Positions 46,301 to 56,177 are shown, numbered from the stretch's first letter. The stretch is 64,000 nucleotides of DNA from Lingula anatina (GCF_001039355.2 NW_019776007.1:53726-117725), one strand, 5' to 3'. The notes: generated by a model from the sequence alone, not told the origin. Made by a program: numbers and translations.

Positions 46301-47274
46301 CAGGCATAACACTAATTGTCTTGGTAAACAGCTTGATTTAAATCTATGCCAATATTCTTTATTTTCTTCGAGAACTTTTTCTCCGCCCTTTAATAGTAGT
46401 GTACAAGTTATTGCTCTGTATGTTAAGCTATGTAAGTTAAGAGGCATGCCTTACATTTGCGCACTTTACGCAATTGCTATAGGAAAATATGCAAAAATTA
46501 TATGTAGAGAGCCTGACTTTAGTAAGGATATTGTGATATGCTGGATAATTATCTTGGTAAAGGGTGAAATAAAGTGTAAAAGATATTGATTGAAGAGTTC
46601 ATCGTGCCATTTTCCTCGTGAAAAAAAAAATGGTCTGTAGCGTATTCAATGAAATAAACACTCATGGCCATGCGTTCAAAGGCACTGTTTGCATGACAAA
46701 CTATATATATATATATATAACTTTTTGGCTGTTAAAAGATGAAAACCCCTTAATTTTGGATGTGCGTATCTATATAAAGAATTTGGTGTTCTAATGAAAA
46801 ACACCGCGTGGCTAATGTAATGCCCATTGGCTTGGTGAAGTTTAATTTCCCTTGGCGTGTGACATTGGATAACTAAGGAATATGAAGTTTTTTTGTGCAT
46901 GGTTTCCAGTATCAAAGTTGCGGTGTAACACCACCCCCTGGAGGCAAGTTGTGGTGCATTTTTACTCTATAAAACTCTTGCAGCATTCCTCACGTTCACA
47001 AAACTAGGTTTATTGCAGTGAAATGCACATGCCTTCCCATCGCTACAAAATAACGTCTGAAACATAAATTCTGAATAATTTGAAACTTTGTGATTTTGAA
47101 TAACACTTTCTTTTCTTGTATTTCCCACAGGAGAGTGTTGCCCGCCACCAATTATCAAAGCAGTACTCTTCAAGCTCCGCCAGCGGGGGGCACGCCATCC
47201 ACCCCCCAGATATCACCGCAAACTCCCACAACAGGACACCGCCAGGCGGGGCCAAGCATCCTTCATTCGTGTAG
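14564..47274 (+). CDS. Cys-loop-less pentameric ligand-gated ion channel with four alternative first exons
   Basis: First exons 14564-14713, 16925-17068, 17534-17689 or 32682-32876 each end in phase 0. Common exons are 33495-33644, 37086-37277, 37947-38204, 40356-40511, 41091-41267, 42786-42833 and 47131-47274. The common part has 374 residues, so isoforms have about 422-439. Common residues 1-190 are a neurotransmitter-gated ligand-binding domain with W-x-P-x-L-F, the FPFDVQ core (109-114) and a pre-M1 basic turn. Then come M1 (about 190-212), M2 (221-240), M3 (257-274), a 12-residue linker and M4 (287-308), and a short basic cytoplasmic tail. Glu102 and Leu116 occupy the two Cys-loop cysteine positions. 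It should form a plasma-membrane pentamer. The ligand is unknown, and M2 lacks the -1' Glu of cation channels and the Pro-Ala of anion channels. Confidence 0.85.
14955..15638. repeat. Tandem duplicate, copy A (first intron of channel gene)
   Basis: Begins ACAGTTTATAGTCTATAG and ends in (CT)n directly before a single N at 15639. It is nearly identical to 15640-16310, with scattered substitutions and small indels. Contents: (AAT)n near 15160-15187, a C-rich patch near 15325-15355 and (CT)n at 15566-15638. No gene. Confidence 0.92.
15639..15639. other. Undetermined base (N) at a duplication junction
   Basis: A lone N lies exactly between the two copies of the duplicated block, which suggests an assembly join rather than a real junction. 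Confidence 0.85.
15640..16310. repeat. Tandem duplicate, copy B
   Basis: Second copy of the block, starting with the same ACAGTTTATAGTCTATAG. It differs by base changes (for example TTAGTTAG for TTAGGTAG) and by lengths of the A, AAT and CT runs. It ends in (CT)n at about 16261-16305. Confidence 0.92.
16925..17068 (+). CDS. Channel gene, alternative first exon 2
   Basis: Forty-eight codons from a good Kozak start (caccATGG) to AAG|GTAAGG, phase 0. It encodes MATAALTGHSARLTLQ... and ends FIPKPVKPK. GC-rich compared with the flanks. It is not hydrophobic enough for a signal peptide and has no acceptor at the 5' edge. Confidence 0.75.
17321..17336. repeat. (TA)n microsatellite
   Basis: Eight TA units between first exons 2 and 3. 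Confidence 0.9.
17534..17689 (+). CDS. Channel gene, alternative first exon 3
   Basis: Fifty-two codons from catcATGG to AGA|GTAAGT, phase 0. It encodes MALQTARLFGMSSESS... and ends AEPDHDR. A mildly hydrophobic patch (AGIFASLGASIVAV, about residues 29-42) is too far in for a classical signal peptide. It lies only 465 bases after first exon 2, so the two may share a promoter region. Confidence 0.75.
21701..21747. repeat. (CA)n microsatellite with CG interruptions
   Basis: CA units broken once by CGCGCG near 21709-21714. Confidence 0.95.
22060..22480. repeat. Cryptically simple AT-rich sequence with 16-base tandem unit
   Basis: About 420 bases dominated by AATA, GATA and TTAA words. Near 22228-22275 a 16-base word (GTTAATAGTTAAATTA) recurs about three times, once with a base change. 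Confidence 0.8.
28271..28330. repeat. Compound (TC)n(AC)n microsatellite
   Basis: About 16 TC units run directly into about 13 AC units. Confidence 0.96.
28443..28472. repeat. Poly-G followed by (GA)n
   Basis: Twelve G, then GA units. The poly-G and GA order on this strand is unlike the TC/AC tract 110 bases upstream. Confidence 0.93.
32682..32876 (+). CDS. Channel gene, alternative first exon 4
   Basis: Sixty-five codons from gaccATGT to AAG|GTGATG, phase 0. It encodes MSTKWMPDVNGHKSLPADFL... and ends SPRKVLSTK. The donor is weaker than those of the other three first exons. An alternative CAC|GTAAAG at 32856 would break the phase. No signal peptide is visible. It is the first exon nearest the common exons (618 bases), so it may drive the default short transcript. 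Confidence 0.72.
33382..33417. repeat. Perfect 36-base palindrome flanked by 9-base direct repeats
   Basis: The half CATGGACCTAATGAGAGA is followed at once by its exact complement, with no spacer. CCCCAGACA occurs on both sides (33375-33383 and 33418-33426). It sits in the intron 77 bases before the first common exon. Confidence 0.98.
33495..33644 (+). CDS. Channel gene, common exon A (start of ligand-binding domain)
   Basis: Fifty codons, cttttacag|GTG to GAG|GTGAGA, phase 0 both ends. It encodes VTVEVCVIFLKLGEIDTLKE and then FSADVLVKAKWREPELD. This is the beta-1/beta-2 part of the pLGIC extracellular domain, where family members have a hydrophobic strand, an I-D turn and W-x-[DE]-P-x-L. 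Confidence 0.87.
33645..37085 (+). other. Channel-gene intron A-B
   Basis: 3.4 kb, AT-rich. No supported exon. A GC-rich island at 36554-36639 has an acceptor-like tag and a donor-like GTATAA around an open frame, but its phase does not fit the phase-0 neighbours. Confidence 0.6.
37086..37277 (+). CDS. Channel gene, common exon B (Cys-loop region without cysteines)
   Basis: Sixty-four codons, gaatatag|GAT to CAG|GTAAGT, phase 0. It encodes DEIDFEKYWNPKLFVEN..., then GDAFICENQRLKGTF and VENLELNDFPFDVQ. The Trp-x-Pro-x-Leu-Phe and FPFD motifs are family hallmarks. Seven residues before the F of FPFD, where the first Cys-loop cysteine belongs, there is Glu. Confidence 0.9.
37278..37946 (+). other. 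Channel-gene intron B-C
   Basis: 669 bases, no exon. A 17-base direct repeat (AAGTACCTACTTTGGTA) occurs near 37876 and again at about 37920, the second running into the acceptor of exon C. Confidence 0.7.
37947..38204 (+). CDS. Channel gene, common exon C (end of ligand-binding domain, start of M1)
   Basis: Eighty-six codons, aactttcag|GAT to ACG|GTGAGT, phase 0. It begins DLTVTVTSERPASELNL. The second residue, Leu, stands where the second Cys-loop cysteine would be. Then come EQEWSLYKH and VLLSVKCRAARRPWFF, the usual basic turn and aromatic entry into M1. The first half of M1 (VWNIFLVT) closes the exon and lacks the proline usual in M1 of Cys-loop receptors. Confidence 0.88.
38205..40355 (+). 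other. Channel-gene intron C-D
   Basis: 2.15 kb, AT-rich, with no exon or notable repeat recognised. It ends in a good pyrimidine tract (gattttctgtttcag). Confidence 0.6.
40356..40511 (+). CDS. Channel gene, common exon D (rest of M1 and pore helix M2)
   Basis: Fifty-two codons, tgtttcag|TTC to TTA|GTAAGT, phase 0. It encodes FLFCSLSFATFSVEY, then NRLQLSFTLVLTAVAFKFVI and NQSLPRVSYLTYL. With the Arg as 0', 9' is the conserved gate Leu, 6' is Thr and 15' is Lys. The -2'/-1' pair is Gln-Asn, neither the Glu of cation-selective nor the Pro-Ala of anion-selective receptors. The loop LP-x2-x-Y-x-T-Y recalls prokaryotic channels. Confidence 0.88.
40865..41103 (+). repeat. Degenerate 61-base tandem array overlapping a 3' splice site
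   Basis: About four units, each with TATTTGGACA near the start and GGACAAATATCTCC (or a variant) at the end. The last unit ends inside exon E, so that exon's first 13 bases are part of the array. The third unit carries its own intact acceptor, ttatcttag|GACAAATATCTCC, at 41028/41029. Confidence 0.9.
41091..41267 (+). CDS. Channel gene, common exon E (M3, short linker, M4)
   Basis: Fifty-nine codons, ttaatcttag|GAC to TTT|GTAAGT, phase 0. It encodes DKYLLGSMCQLAIVCAWHSI (M3), the linker AKIDSKHDAKVAE, and ELVFLTALAVIYIGFN continuing through GICFHIYAF (M4). The whole M3-to-M4 span in one small exon leaves no room for the long intracellular domain of Cys-loop receptors. Confidence 0.88.
41268..42785 (+). 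other. Channel-gene intron E-F
   Basis: 1.5 kb. It contains inverted GGATCC-centred pieces near 41889 and 41953 and a MITE-like element at 42413-42696. No other exon. Confidence 0.65.
42413..42696. mobile_element. MITE-like element with short inverted termini and CTACTGCA-type internal repeats
   Basis: Begins CCCGCACAAAAACGAAGTAG and ends with the near complement (TTTTCGTGCGGG). The interior is made of recurring words such as TACTGCA, ATGCT and GTAGAC in both orientations. It carries no frame for a transposase. Both flanks offer AA next to the ends, too short to prove a target duplication. Confidence 0.6.
42786..42833 (+). CDS. Channel gene, common exon F (basic post-M4 segment)
   Basis: Sixteen codons, ctactccag|GCT to ATG|GTAGGT, phase 0. 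It encodes ACKRRRIMKQKDREYM, a basic stop-transfer-like segment right after M4, which fits a cytoplasmic C-terminal tail. Confidence 0.75.
42834..47130 (+). other. 4.3-kb intron between channel exons F and G
   Basis: AT-rich. An open stretch at 43232-43477 ends near a donor-like CAG|GTACAA and could be an exon, but no acceptor or homology supports it. A hairpin-forming repeat with arms around AGATTTGGTCT lies at about 43505-43550. A pair of CRE sites is at 45793-45817 and (TA)n at 46702-46719. Confidence 0.55.
45793..45822. promoter_or_regulatory. Two palindromic CRE sites with adjacent CCAAT box
   Basis: TGACGTCA occurs at 45793-45800 and again at 45810-45817, each inside GCATGACGTCAC, followed at once by CCAAT (45818-45822). 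The arrangement is promoter-like, but no gene start was recognised beside it. Confidence 0.5.
47131..47274 (+). CDS. Channel gene, terminal coding exon G (frame ambiguous)
   Basis: After a good acceptor (tttcccacag) the phase-0 frame reads ESVARHQLSKQYSSSSA... for 47 residues and ends KHPSFV at TAG 47272-47274. It is Ser, Gly, Pro and His-rich, as expected of a disordered cytoplasmic tail. A second frame is open much further, to 47458, as a Pro/Thr/Lys-rich tail ending KPVIFT. It would need an upstream exon of different phase. A third frame, reached from an AG five bases in, is also open. Phase 0 is chosen because every upstream exon is phase 0. Confidence 0.6.
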   Translation, partial: ESVARHQLSKQYSSSSASGGHAIHPPDITANSHNRTPPGGAKHPSFV

Positions 47275-49617
47275 CACTGCCCCGGTTCTTCTGACCACCG
47301 AGACAACCACCACGGATTCCGACAAAATAAAGAAAAAGGGGGAGAGTACAGTGGCGGCACCTGGTGGTCCTTGCCAAAATAACTGCGTGGAAAACACGGT
47401 CAGTGATAAGACACCACCTGAGAAACCTGAACGTAGTAAACCGGTGATATTCACGTAGCGTTATGTAATGACGTGATTGTGTGACGCCACCCCTTTTTAT
47501 GAATGTTATTAAAAAAACATGACGATGATGCAGAATTTAAAAGGTAAATACGTAACGACAAGTCCATATAGAGTTGACAAAATCCCGTAAGTTGTACATA
47601 GATTATTTCATGACCCGGATGCTGTTGATGGTTAGTGCTGATTTATTGTTGCCATGGAGACAATGTGATGTAATCTAACCCCATATTTACAAGCATATTG
47701 ACGCCACATTGACGTCATGGATACAAATCAAGACGAAACGTCTGCGGATGCGGCTTAAAAAGGTAAAGGACGTTTTGATAAGAGTCGTATTTGAGGATTA
47801 TGTTGAAGAAACTGTCTGGTGAATCAAGCTGGGGCATCTGACGAAAAAAACGGCGATGCATCCAGATGAAGTTGCTGGCCAAATAGGGTGTATTTTTAAA
47901 AGAATGTAATGCTATAGAAAAAGACAGTATAATGCAAGTTCTCGGTGTTACGTGTGTAACCCACCGTTAGATTTTCAACTTTCAAATACAGAATGCAGAA
48001 AAGTTAATGAAAGCGCCAATGGTGAATTTGAGAACTTCTTATAAGAGTTGGTCTTGATAGATGTTTGTCTGTGTGTTGTGTTTCTTCCAACAGATTTGAT
48101 GACTCACTTCAAGTTTATTGTCTATTTATGGATTTCTAATCGCTGCAGCTTGGTTGATTTAAAAAAACTGTGATATAGTGTTCAACTCGAAGCGAGTCAC
48201 ATCCGAAATGAGAAACTACCAGTGGGACTAGGGCATAAATCTTGTCATATAGGACTTGAGCCCCGATATTCCTCCTGAGCCGCGTTCAAGCTGTGCCTAG
48301 TTTGTGGTTTGAATACCATGTGGCAATATATAGTGCAAGGTCGGATGAAATATCCGGTAAAGCCTTAGTTGATAATATATATCGTTCACAAATGTGCGTC
48401 TTTGCGCCTTACCTATGCTAAACTTGCAACAAACGATAGTGATGACGTTGACATGTAACTATCAAGTGATATAAACGTAGAACAGCGCTTTCGTTTTCAC
48501 AAATTAAAAACGAAACATGCCGGTATTTAATTTATCTTGTAGTTTTATTATTCTCCTTCATTAATGTAGGAAGGAAGGTAAATTTAGCGACAGGAGCCAG
48601 TGCTTGACAAGCAACCTGTGGCGATGGGCTTTGCCTAATATACACCTTTTTAAAGTTACTCTGAAGCAATTACCAACTGCTTAAGGCGCTGTTATTCCTG
48701 CATGGCGAAATGTACGCTGTATGTAATATACATAATATGCACGATTATTATGATGCTGGTACTCCAGTACTCACCTTAAAAATTACGAGACTCAGAAAAC
48801 CCGCTGTGCTTTTTATGGTGTAATTTCCTTGTTGTCAATGCCGAATAATGAATGATAGAATAGCAAACTGCATAAGCGTGTTGATACTATATTTGCGCTT
48901 GTGATGCTACATTAACTGTAAATGTATAAATGTGGCCTTGCACAGCACTCTCTTTCTCAGAGTTATACATGTTACTCTTCTTTACACAGCGTACGCTTAT
49001 CATAACTGTTTTATTTCAACGGGTATCGCAAGCACGTGCTCGTGTAAGGGGCGACATGGGGGAGGCTTGGATATTCAGGGTGCCGATATGGTATTTCGCA
49101 ATGTACGTTCTAGTGGAGCAAGCCGAGTTCGCAACTGATTCTTTGTAGTACTGGCGTTGCTGCACCTTGTTATATGTAGACATATCTTGCCTCTGTGAAC
49201 AAATACCGTACTCGCCAAAGGTGTTAAGTTTTAAGACTACTAAGTCTCTTATCATGTTTGTTATGCTTGTGATTCGGTACTGATAAAATATTGAATTTAC
49301 ATACCAACCTTTAGCAGCAAGTAGAAACAATGAAGCTTTGAATATTAGGGTTGTTCACGTTTTCGAAACCAATGAAACCACGTACTTCATTGGTCTGTGT
49401 ATATACATATATGTACGTTTGATAAGCATACATTAAGTTCTTTCATTGGTGTGATCCACTTTGTGTCTAGACGTACTGGGTTCGTAAGTGGTTCTGTTAG
49501 GTTAGTTGTACTGTTTATATGCCTTTAAACGTTAAGTTTTGTATCGGACATATTGTCTGCAAGAGGTCTGTTCAGTTTGTTTCTGTGTTCAGTTGGTACA
49601 TATTCTGTACACGTTTA
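47275..49617 (+). other. 3' region of channel gene and downstream intergenic DNA
   Basis: No gene recognised. ATTAAA at 47508-47513 is a possible weak polyadenylation signal. The rest is AT-rich. Short plus frames near 48930-49148 have no support. Confidence 0.5.
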
Positions 49618-52086
49618 TTGTTATCAACTTGCTTAGCACCATGGGTGTTGCCGTTAAATCTCTGAAGCACTTTGTTCAGGCAACTCTTCGGGCATAAAAG
49701 CCTGATAGGACATCTGGGGGTCTTGGTGGAAAGGGGGTGAAACGCTTTAGATACAAAATAAGCAGAACAACGTAGATTACAGTGGGTAAGACACTGATCC
49801 AACGTAATGTTTTCCGGACTTTAATTCCAGGACTTATTGTTGATTTGAAAAGTAGTGGCAAAAAACGGCGGATGGCATTGGGCAACAATTCTTTCTGGTT
49901 TACGGCATCCGTTAGGAAAAAACTGATTTTGTCTGATTTATCAGATAAGAGACTTCCTCGTTCCTGCACAGATTTTCTAGACATCAGTTTATCTACATGC
50001 CTAGTATACCTCTGTAAAAAAGGAAGCCCCATCTATCATCTTATCAAAATGCCTCTAGCAGTTTGGGTATGTATATGACGTAGCATCTTTCAATACTGAT
50101 AGGCCAAATGAAAAGCCGGATGTGACGTAAACAGAATCACCAAAATTTGTGTCAGCGATTTGGGCCAAGAAAACGTGTATTTAACATTGATTTTGCATTG
50201 GATTTGCTGCATTTGATCTGAAAAAAAAAACTTTTGTAAAATATCTTATTTGAATTTACTCTGGTAACAACGCAGAGAACACAATCATTATTTCTACTTC
50301 TAGTTTGAAAGGCCGTGGCCTCTTGTTCGTATTTCTAACTAAGGATAAGAACAAAAATATTATACCTCACATAATCCTATTTTTTTCAAGGGGAACAATA
50401 ACTTTTTTACAATAATAATATTCGTGCAACACGATGCAGTCTCTATACGCTTGAATGGAAAGGCTTCAAACATAGTTTTTTTTCGAAAGTTGCACAAGTA
50501 ATTGACTTGTTCCACGTAACAGCTTGTAAAATACCAAGGTTGAGCGATTTCCGTATCGGAAGTCTTGCAAGACATGGAATGGTTAGGCTACTACGTGGTG
50601 TTGAGAGTCTTGGTCGAACGATTAACCTATGTTACCTTATGTAGGCCTATTTATTTCGGATTATGAAATAAAATAAAGAAACTCTCTAACATAAACAAAA
50701 TACAAATTATAGACACTGCATCACGGGGAGATAAGGTCCATTAAATAGCATAATAGTACGAAATATCAGAAGGTTGTGACCTCTATTCATCAATCACGGG
50801 ATTGGTGCCAAGTGTGGGCTTGTTAATAGAAAATGATCCAAAAATATCTTCCACGCTTGTTCGACAGAGAAATTGGCATTTAACATTCGAAGGATGCGTA
50901 ACAGCAATACTTCGAACCCCGTTTACATAATTCAAGATGAAGAAATCTGATCCAAGGCCCCCGTCCATCGTACAAGTGACGTCAAGTACAAAGACTTTCA
51001 AGATTGCGTAAATAACGTATGATTTGAAGCATTAGCAATGTCTTTTTCTATTTCCAAATCGGCACAATATTTCATTCAATTGGACCGGTTTACCTTCAAT
51101 CAAAGTAAATAAAAAATTGTTCTTTACATTAAGACCAATTTTCTTGGTTAAGTTATTTTGGGAAACGGGCTGATTAGTGAACAAAGTTGTTTTCACGATA
51201 GGTGGAGCGCGAATCAATACTTGCGTTTTAAGGAGGTGCTTCAGACGACAACATCCATGATGTCAAAGGCAGATAAAATTGTACTTATGTTATTGTGATT
51301 AAAGGGCTATCCGTGAGAATTTTGTCGCCTTTATTTCATTTCTTTCTTTTTAAATAACCTGTAGTCAAGTCAAAAGGGCATGTTGCACTGCTTACAGTGC
51401 GTGTTCTACTTAAATGGATAGATCTGCTCAAAAACGGGACTTTGCACGAGAGTGAAATACAAGTAATGCATTTGATCGCCCATTGAAGTCCAAGTGAAGA
51501 GAAAGGTAGTCTTGAAGAAGTACATTTAGAGTTTGGAACTTATGAGGGATGATCAGTAAAAACCCAAAAAAGCCGATGATGCAGATTTATTTTTGCGACA
51601 AATTTTCACGGGCAGTCCTTTTACCTGTTATTCGTACACTGCAATGTGTATTCCTTAACCAAACTTTCAACTATCACAACATTCCTGACTCCCGTTGTTT
51701 ATTTACTTTATTAATTTTTAAATGTTTTTCTTCTGTTTTGAACCCCACACGATCTCCTTTGACACACACGTATTTATACACATACAACCAATTTTTCACA
51801 TTTTAAAGAAATCATATATGTTTTTCCTGTGTAAACTGCAACATCATTTTTAGGTCGCCAGTTCAGTTGCTGTATTTAAATGGTGTAGATGACATCATCA
51901 GTGTTTGTGTTAAAGTTGATGACATCCTCATTGCTTGTGTTCCTATATCTGACATCATGGGCCGAAGTGTTATTATGCAATTACCAGCAATGCAGGTATA
52001 ACATTATGATTGGTTCTTTTGAATGGAATATATTTTAGTATCAAATGAGTCCAAAGCTTGGATGGAAAACTGGTACTTTACATCTA
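49618..52086. repeat. 2.5-kb tandem duplicate, copy A
   Basis: Starts TTGTTATCAACTTGCTTAGC and ends CTTTACATCTA just before a lone N. It matches 52088-54579 throughout, with scattered substitutions and small indels. It includes open frames on both strands around 49676-50078, a minus frame at 50783-51001, and GATGACATCATC-type direct repeats near 51888-51965. No recognised protein family. Confidence 0.94.
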
Positions 52087-52087
52087 N
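52087..52087. other. Undetermined base (N) at a duplication junction
   Basis: A single N sits exactly at the border between the two 2.5-kb copies, as at 15639. Confidence 0.85.
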
Positions 52088-54579
52088 TTGTTATCAACTT
52101 GCTTAGCACCATGGATGTTGCCGTTAAATCTCTGAAGCACTTTGTTCAGGCAACTCTTCGGGCATAAAAGCCTGATAGGACATCTGGGGTCCTGGTGGAA
52201 AGGGGGTGAAACGCTTTAGATAAAATGAGCAGAACAACGTAGATTACAGTGGGTAAGACACTGATCCAACGTAATGTTTTCCGGACTTTAATTCCAGGAC
52301 TTATTGTTGATTTGAAAAGTAGTGGCCAAAAACGGCGGATGGTATTGGGCAACAATTCTTTCTGGTTTATGGCATCCGTTAGGAAAAAGCTGATTTTGTC
52401 TGATTTATCAGATAAGAGACTTCCGCGTTCCTGCACAGATTTTCTAGACATCAGTTTATCTAAACGCCTAGTATATCTCTGTAAAAAAGGAAGCCCCAAC
52501 TATCATCTTATCAAAATGCCTCTGGCAGTTTGGGTATGTAGGCCTATGACGTAGCATCTTTCAATACTGATGGGCCAAATGAAAAGCCGGATGTGACGTA
52601 AACAGAATCACCAAAATTTGTGTCAGCGATTTGGGCCAAGAAAACGTCCATTTAACATTGATTTTGCATTGGATTTGCTGCATTTGATCTGAAAAAAAAA
52701 AAAAACTTTTGTAAAATATCTTATTTGAATTTACTCTGGTAACAACGCAGAGAGCACAATCATTATTTCTACTTGTAGTTTAAAAGGCCGTGGCCTCTTG
52801 TTCGTATTTCTAACTAAGGATAAGAACAAAAAATTATACCTCACATAATCCTATTTTTTTTCAAGGGGAACAATAACTTTTTACAATAATAACATTCTTG
52901 CGACACGATGCAGTCTCTATACGCTTGAATGGAAAGGCTTCAAACATAGTTTTTTCGAAAGTTGCACAAGTAATTGACTTGTTCCATGTTAACAGCTTGT
53001 AAAATACCAAGGTTGAGCGATTTCCGTATCGGAAGTCTTGCAAGACATGGAATGGTTAGGCTACTACGTGGTGTTTAAGAGTCATGGTCGAACGATTAAC
53101 CTATGTTACCTTATGTAGGCCTATTTATTTCGGATTATGAAATAAAATAAAGAAACTCTCTAACATATTAAACAAAATACGAATTATAGACACTGCATCA
53201 CGAGGAGATAAGGTCCATTAAATAGCATAATAGTAGGCCTACGAAATATCGATCAGAAGGTTGTGACCTCAATTCATCAATCACGGGATTGGTGCCAAGT
53301 GTGGGCTTGTTAATTGAAAATGATCCAAAAATATCTACCACGCTTGCTCGACAGAGAAATTGGCATTTAACATTCGAAGGATGCGTAACAGCAATACTTC
53401 GAACCCCGTTTAATTCAAGATGAAGAAATCTGCTCCAAGGCCCCCGTCCACCGTACGACAAGTGACGTCAAGTACAAAGACTTTCTTGCGTAAATAACGT
53501 ATGATTTGAAGCATTAGCAATGTCTTTTTCTATTTCCAAATCGGCACAATATTTCATTCAATTGGACCAGTTTACCTTCAATCAAAGTAAATAAAAAAAT
53601 ATTGTTCTTTACATTAAGACCAATTTTCTTGGTTAAGTTATTTTGGGAAACGGGCTGTAGTGGTCATTAGTGAACAAAGTTGTTTTCACGATAGGTGGAG
53701 CGCGAATCAATACTTGCGTTTTAAGGAGGTGCTTCAGACGACAACATCCATGGTGCCAAAGGCAGATAAAATTGTACTTATGTTATTGTGATTAAAGGGC
53801 TATCCGTGAGAATTTTGTCGCCTTTATTTCATTTCTTTCTTTTTAAATAACCTGTAGTCAAGTCAAAAGGGCATGTTGCACTGCATACAGTGCGTGTTCT
53901 ACTTAAATGGATAGATCTGCTCAAAAACGGGACTTTGCACGAGAGTGAAATACAAGTAATGCATTTGATCGCCCATTGAAGTCCAAGTGAAGAGAAAGGT
54001 AGGCTTGAAGAAGTACATTTAGAGTTTGGGACTTATGAGGGTTGATCAGTAAAAACCTAAAAAAGCCGATGATGCAGATTTATTTTTGCGACAAATTTTC
54101 ACGGGCAGTCCTTTTACCTGTTATTCGTACACTGCAATGTGTATTCCTTAACCAAACTTTCAACTATCACAACATTCCTGACTCCCGTTGTTTATTTACT
54201 TTATTAATTTTTAAATGTTTTTCTTCTGTTTTGAACCCCACACGATCTCCTTTGACACAAACGTATTTATACACATACAACCAATTTTTCACATTTTAAA
54301 GAAATCATATATGTTTTTTCTGTGTAAACTGCAACATCATTTTTAGGTCGCCAGTTCAGTTGCTGTATTTAAATTGTTTAGATGACATCATCAGTGTTTG
54401 TGTTAAAGTTGATGACATCATCATTGCTTGTGTTCCTATATCTGACATCATGGGCCGAAGTGTTATTATGCAATTACCAGCAATGCAGGTATAACATTAT
54501 GATTGGTTCTTTTGAATGGAATATATTTTAGTATCAAATGAGTCCAAAGCTTGGATGGAAAACTGGTACTTTACATCTA
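52088..54579. repeat. 2.5-kb tandem duplicate, copy B
   Basis: Second copy of 49618-52086, then unique sequence from 54580. Several indels that are not multiples of three fall in the open frames seen in copy A (for example four bases lost near 53412). This argues that those frames are not under protein selection. Confidence 0.94.
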
Positions 54580-55292
54580 AAAATGCCAATCAATAATTAT
54601 TTCAACAAATGAATAAAAAAGAATTCTACACATAAATTTAAATGTATCTTTAAAGGCATTATGTGACCCAATTCATTAGTTCATATACCACTGGCACTTG
54701 TTTTCAACCTCTTGTTTTACTGAATCATTTGATTTCATTAATTGTTAAAATGTGATTTCAAACCAGTGTTACTTACCAAGATTATGTAATAAATGGCTTT
54801 TTTATTTGAAAATATTGTTCTTTATCCTTTGCCTCTGATATCCTTTTAGTTAAATTTGATATTTAAAAATATAAAGGAAGCTTTACAGCCATTCAAGCAA
54901 CTTTGCTTTTTTTTTTTTTTTTTGGCATCACAAGAACTTGTTGGCAAGTAGATTGAAAATGTCCTAGTAGTGATAGTGGTGATCAAATATCCATAAAATA
55001 CATAAAATAATGTCTATCAAAAAAGAAGACAATCCGTTTGTTGTGCCATTCAGTTGAACTTTTAAGTGTTAGGCTATAGATTTGCATATTAAAATAACAT
55101 TATGCCTTTATTAGCCATGCACATTAAATTTTATTTTTTGTCCCTCCTCCCTATATTTAGGCTGTCATCACTTCCCCAATCCATCATTAACATGATGATT
55201 GTATTAATACTTTCCATACCACATAACCATATAATCATGAACAAGCAATGGATAAAAGAGGCAGTAGTACACAAAAAATTACTTTTTCAAAA

Positions 55293-55324
<32 letters not shown>

Positions 55325-55771
55325 AAAGTCTTTAAAATAATACAGAGTGAGTATAAGTTTAACAATAAATATTTGAAATATGAAAAAATTGATACTCACT
55401 GGACATTTGATTTAAAAACATCTGCTTCATCTTGATCAAGATGCAACAACTCTTAAGATTACAAATCTTTGGTGTAATAAAATCTGAAATCTTTGTTTTT
55501 AAACTGAACAAGAATAACATGAATTGTTTTACTTTCAAAATTTTGAAATGCCTCTCAAAAAGCACAGGCAACAGAAGGTTCATTAATTGAAACTGTAGGT
55601 AAGACTGAAATATATTTCAAGATCATTTATGTCATGCGTGTGCCACCCATCTTAATAATGTATTTAAAAAATTCAGATTAACAGTGGGCCAGTAGCCTCA
55701 CTTCAGTCTATTGATCTGTTCCTCTCTTCACTAAGAGCCTTTACTCGCAGACTCCAAAAGTTCCCATGATG

Positions 55772-55873
55772 GTACTTTGCAAATCTTGATGAATATGTCA
55801 CACAGGTACTTTGCAAATCAATATGAATATATCACACAGGTACTTTGCAAATCTTGATGAATATGTCATACAG
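55772..55873. repeat. Three tandem 34-base units
   Basis: Each unit starts GTACTTTGCAAATC and ends CACAG or TACAG (55772-55805, 55806-55839, 55840-55873), with few differences. Confidence 0.95.
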
Positions 55874-56177
55874 GATGTCACTTATAGCTGATGATATGCC
55901 ATAATGGTATATTACCACTGAACCAATTTGTGTGACAACTGTTTATTTCGTGCAAACTGCATACTGAAATACAATAATTTAAATATAATGTCATCTTGTG
56001 GCCTTAGTCTGCCAACATATGTGAAGGTGGTGGCGCCAGTCGTAGCTGGAATCTCTCGTTGTGGAGTAAACTTGTGGCAGCTGGCCTGTACCTCTGGTTG
56101 ACTTCAGCTCTAGATAGCTCTTCTAAGAATGCCAACTAGAACAGAATAGAATATTAAAGAATAGAATAAAAGAACTG

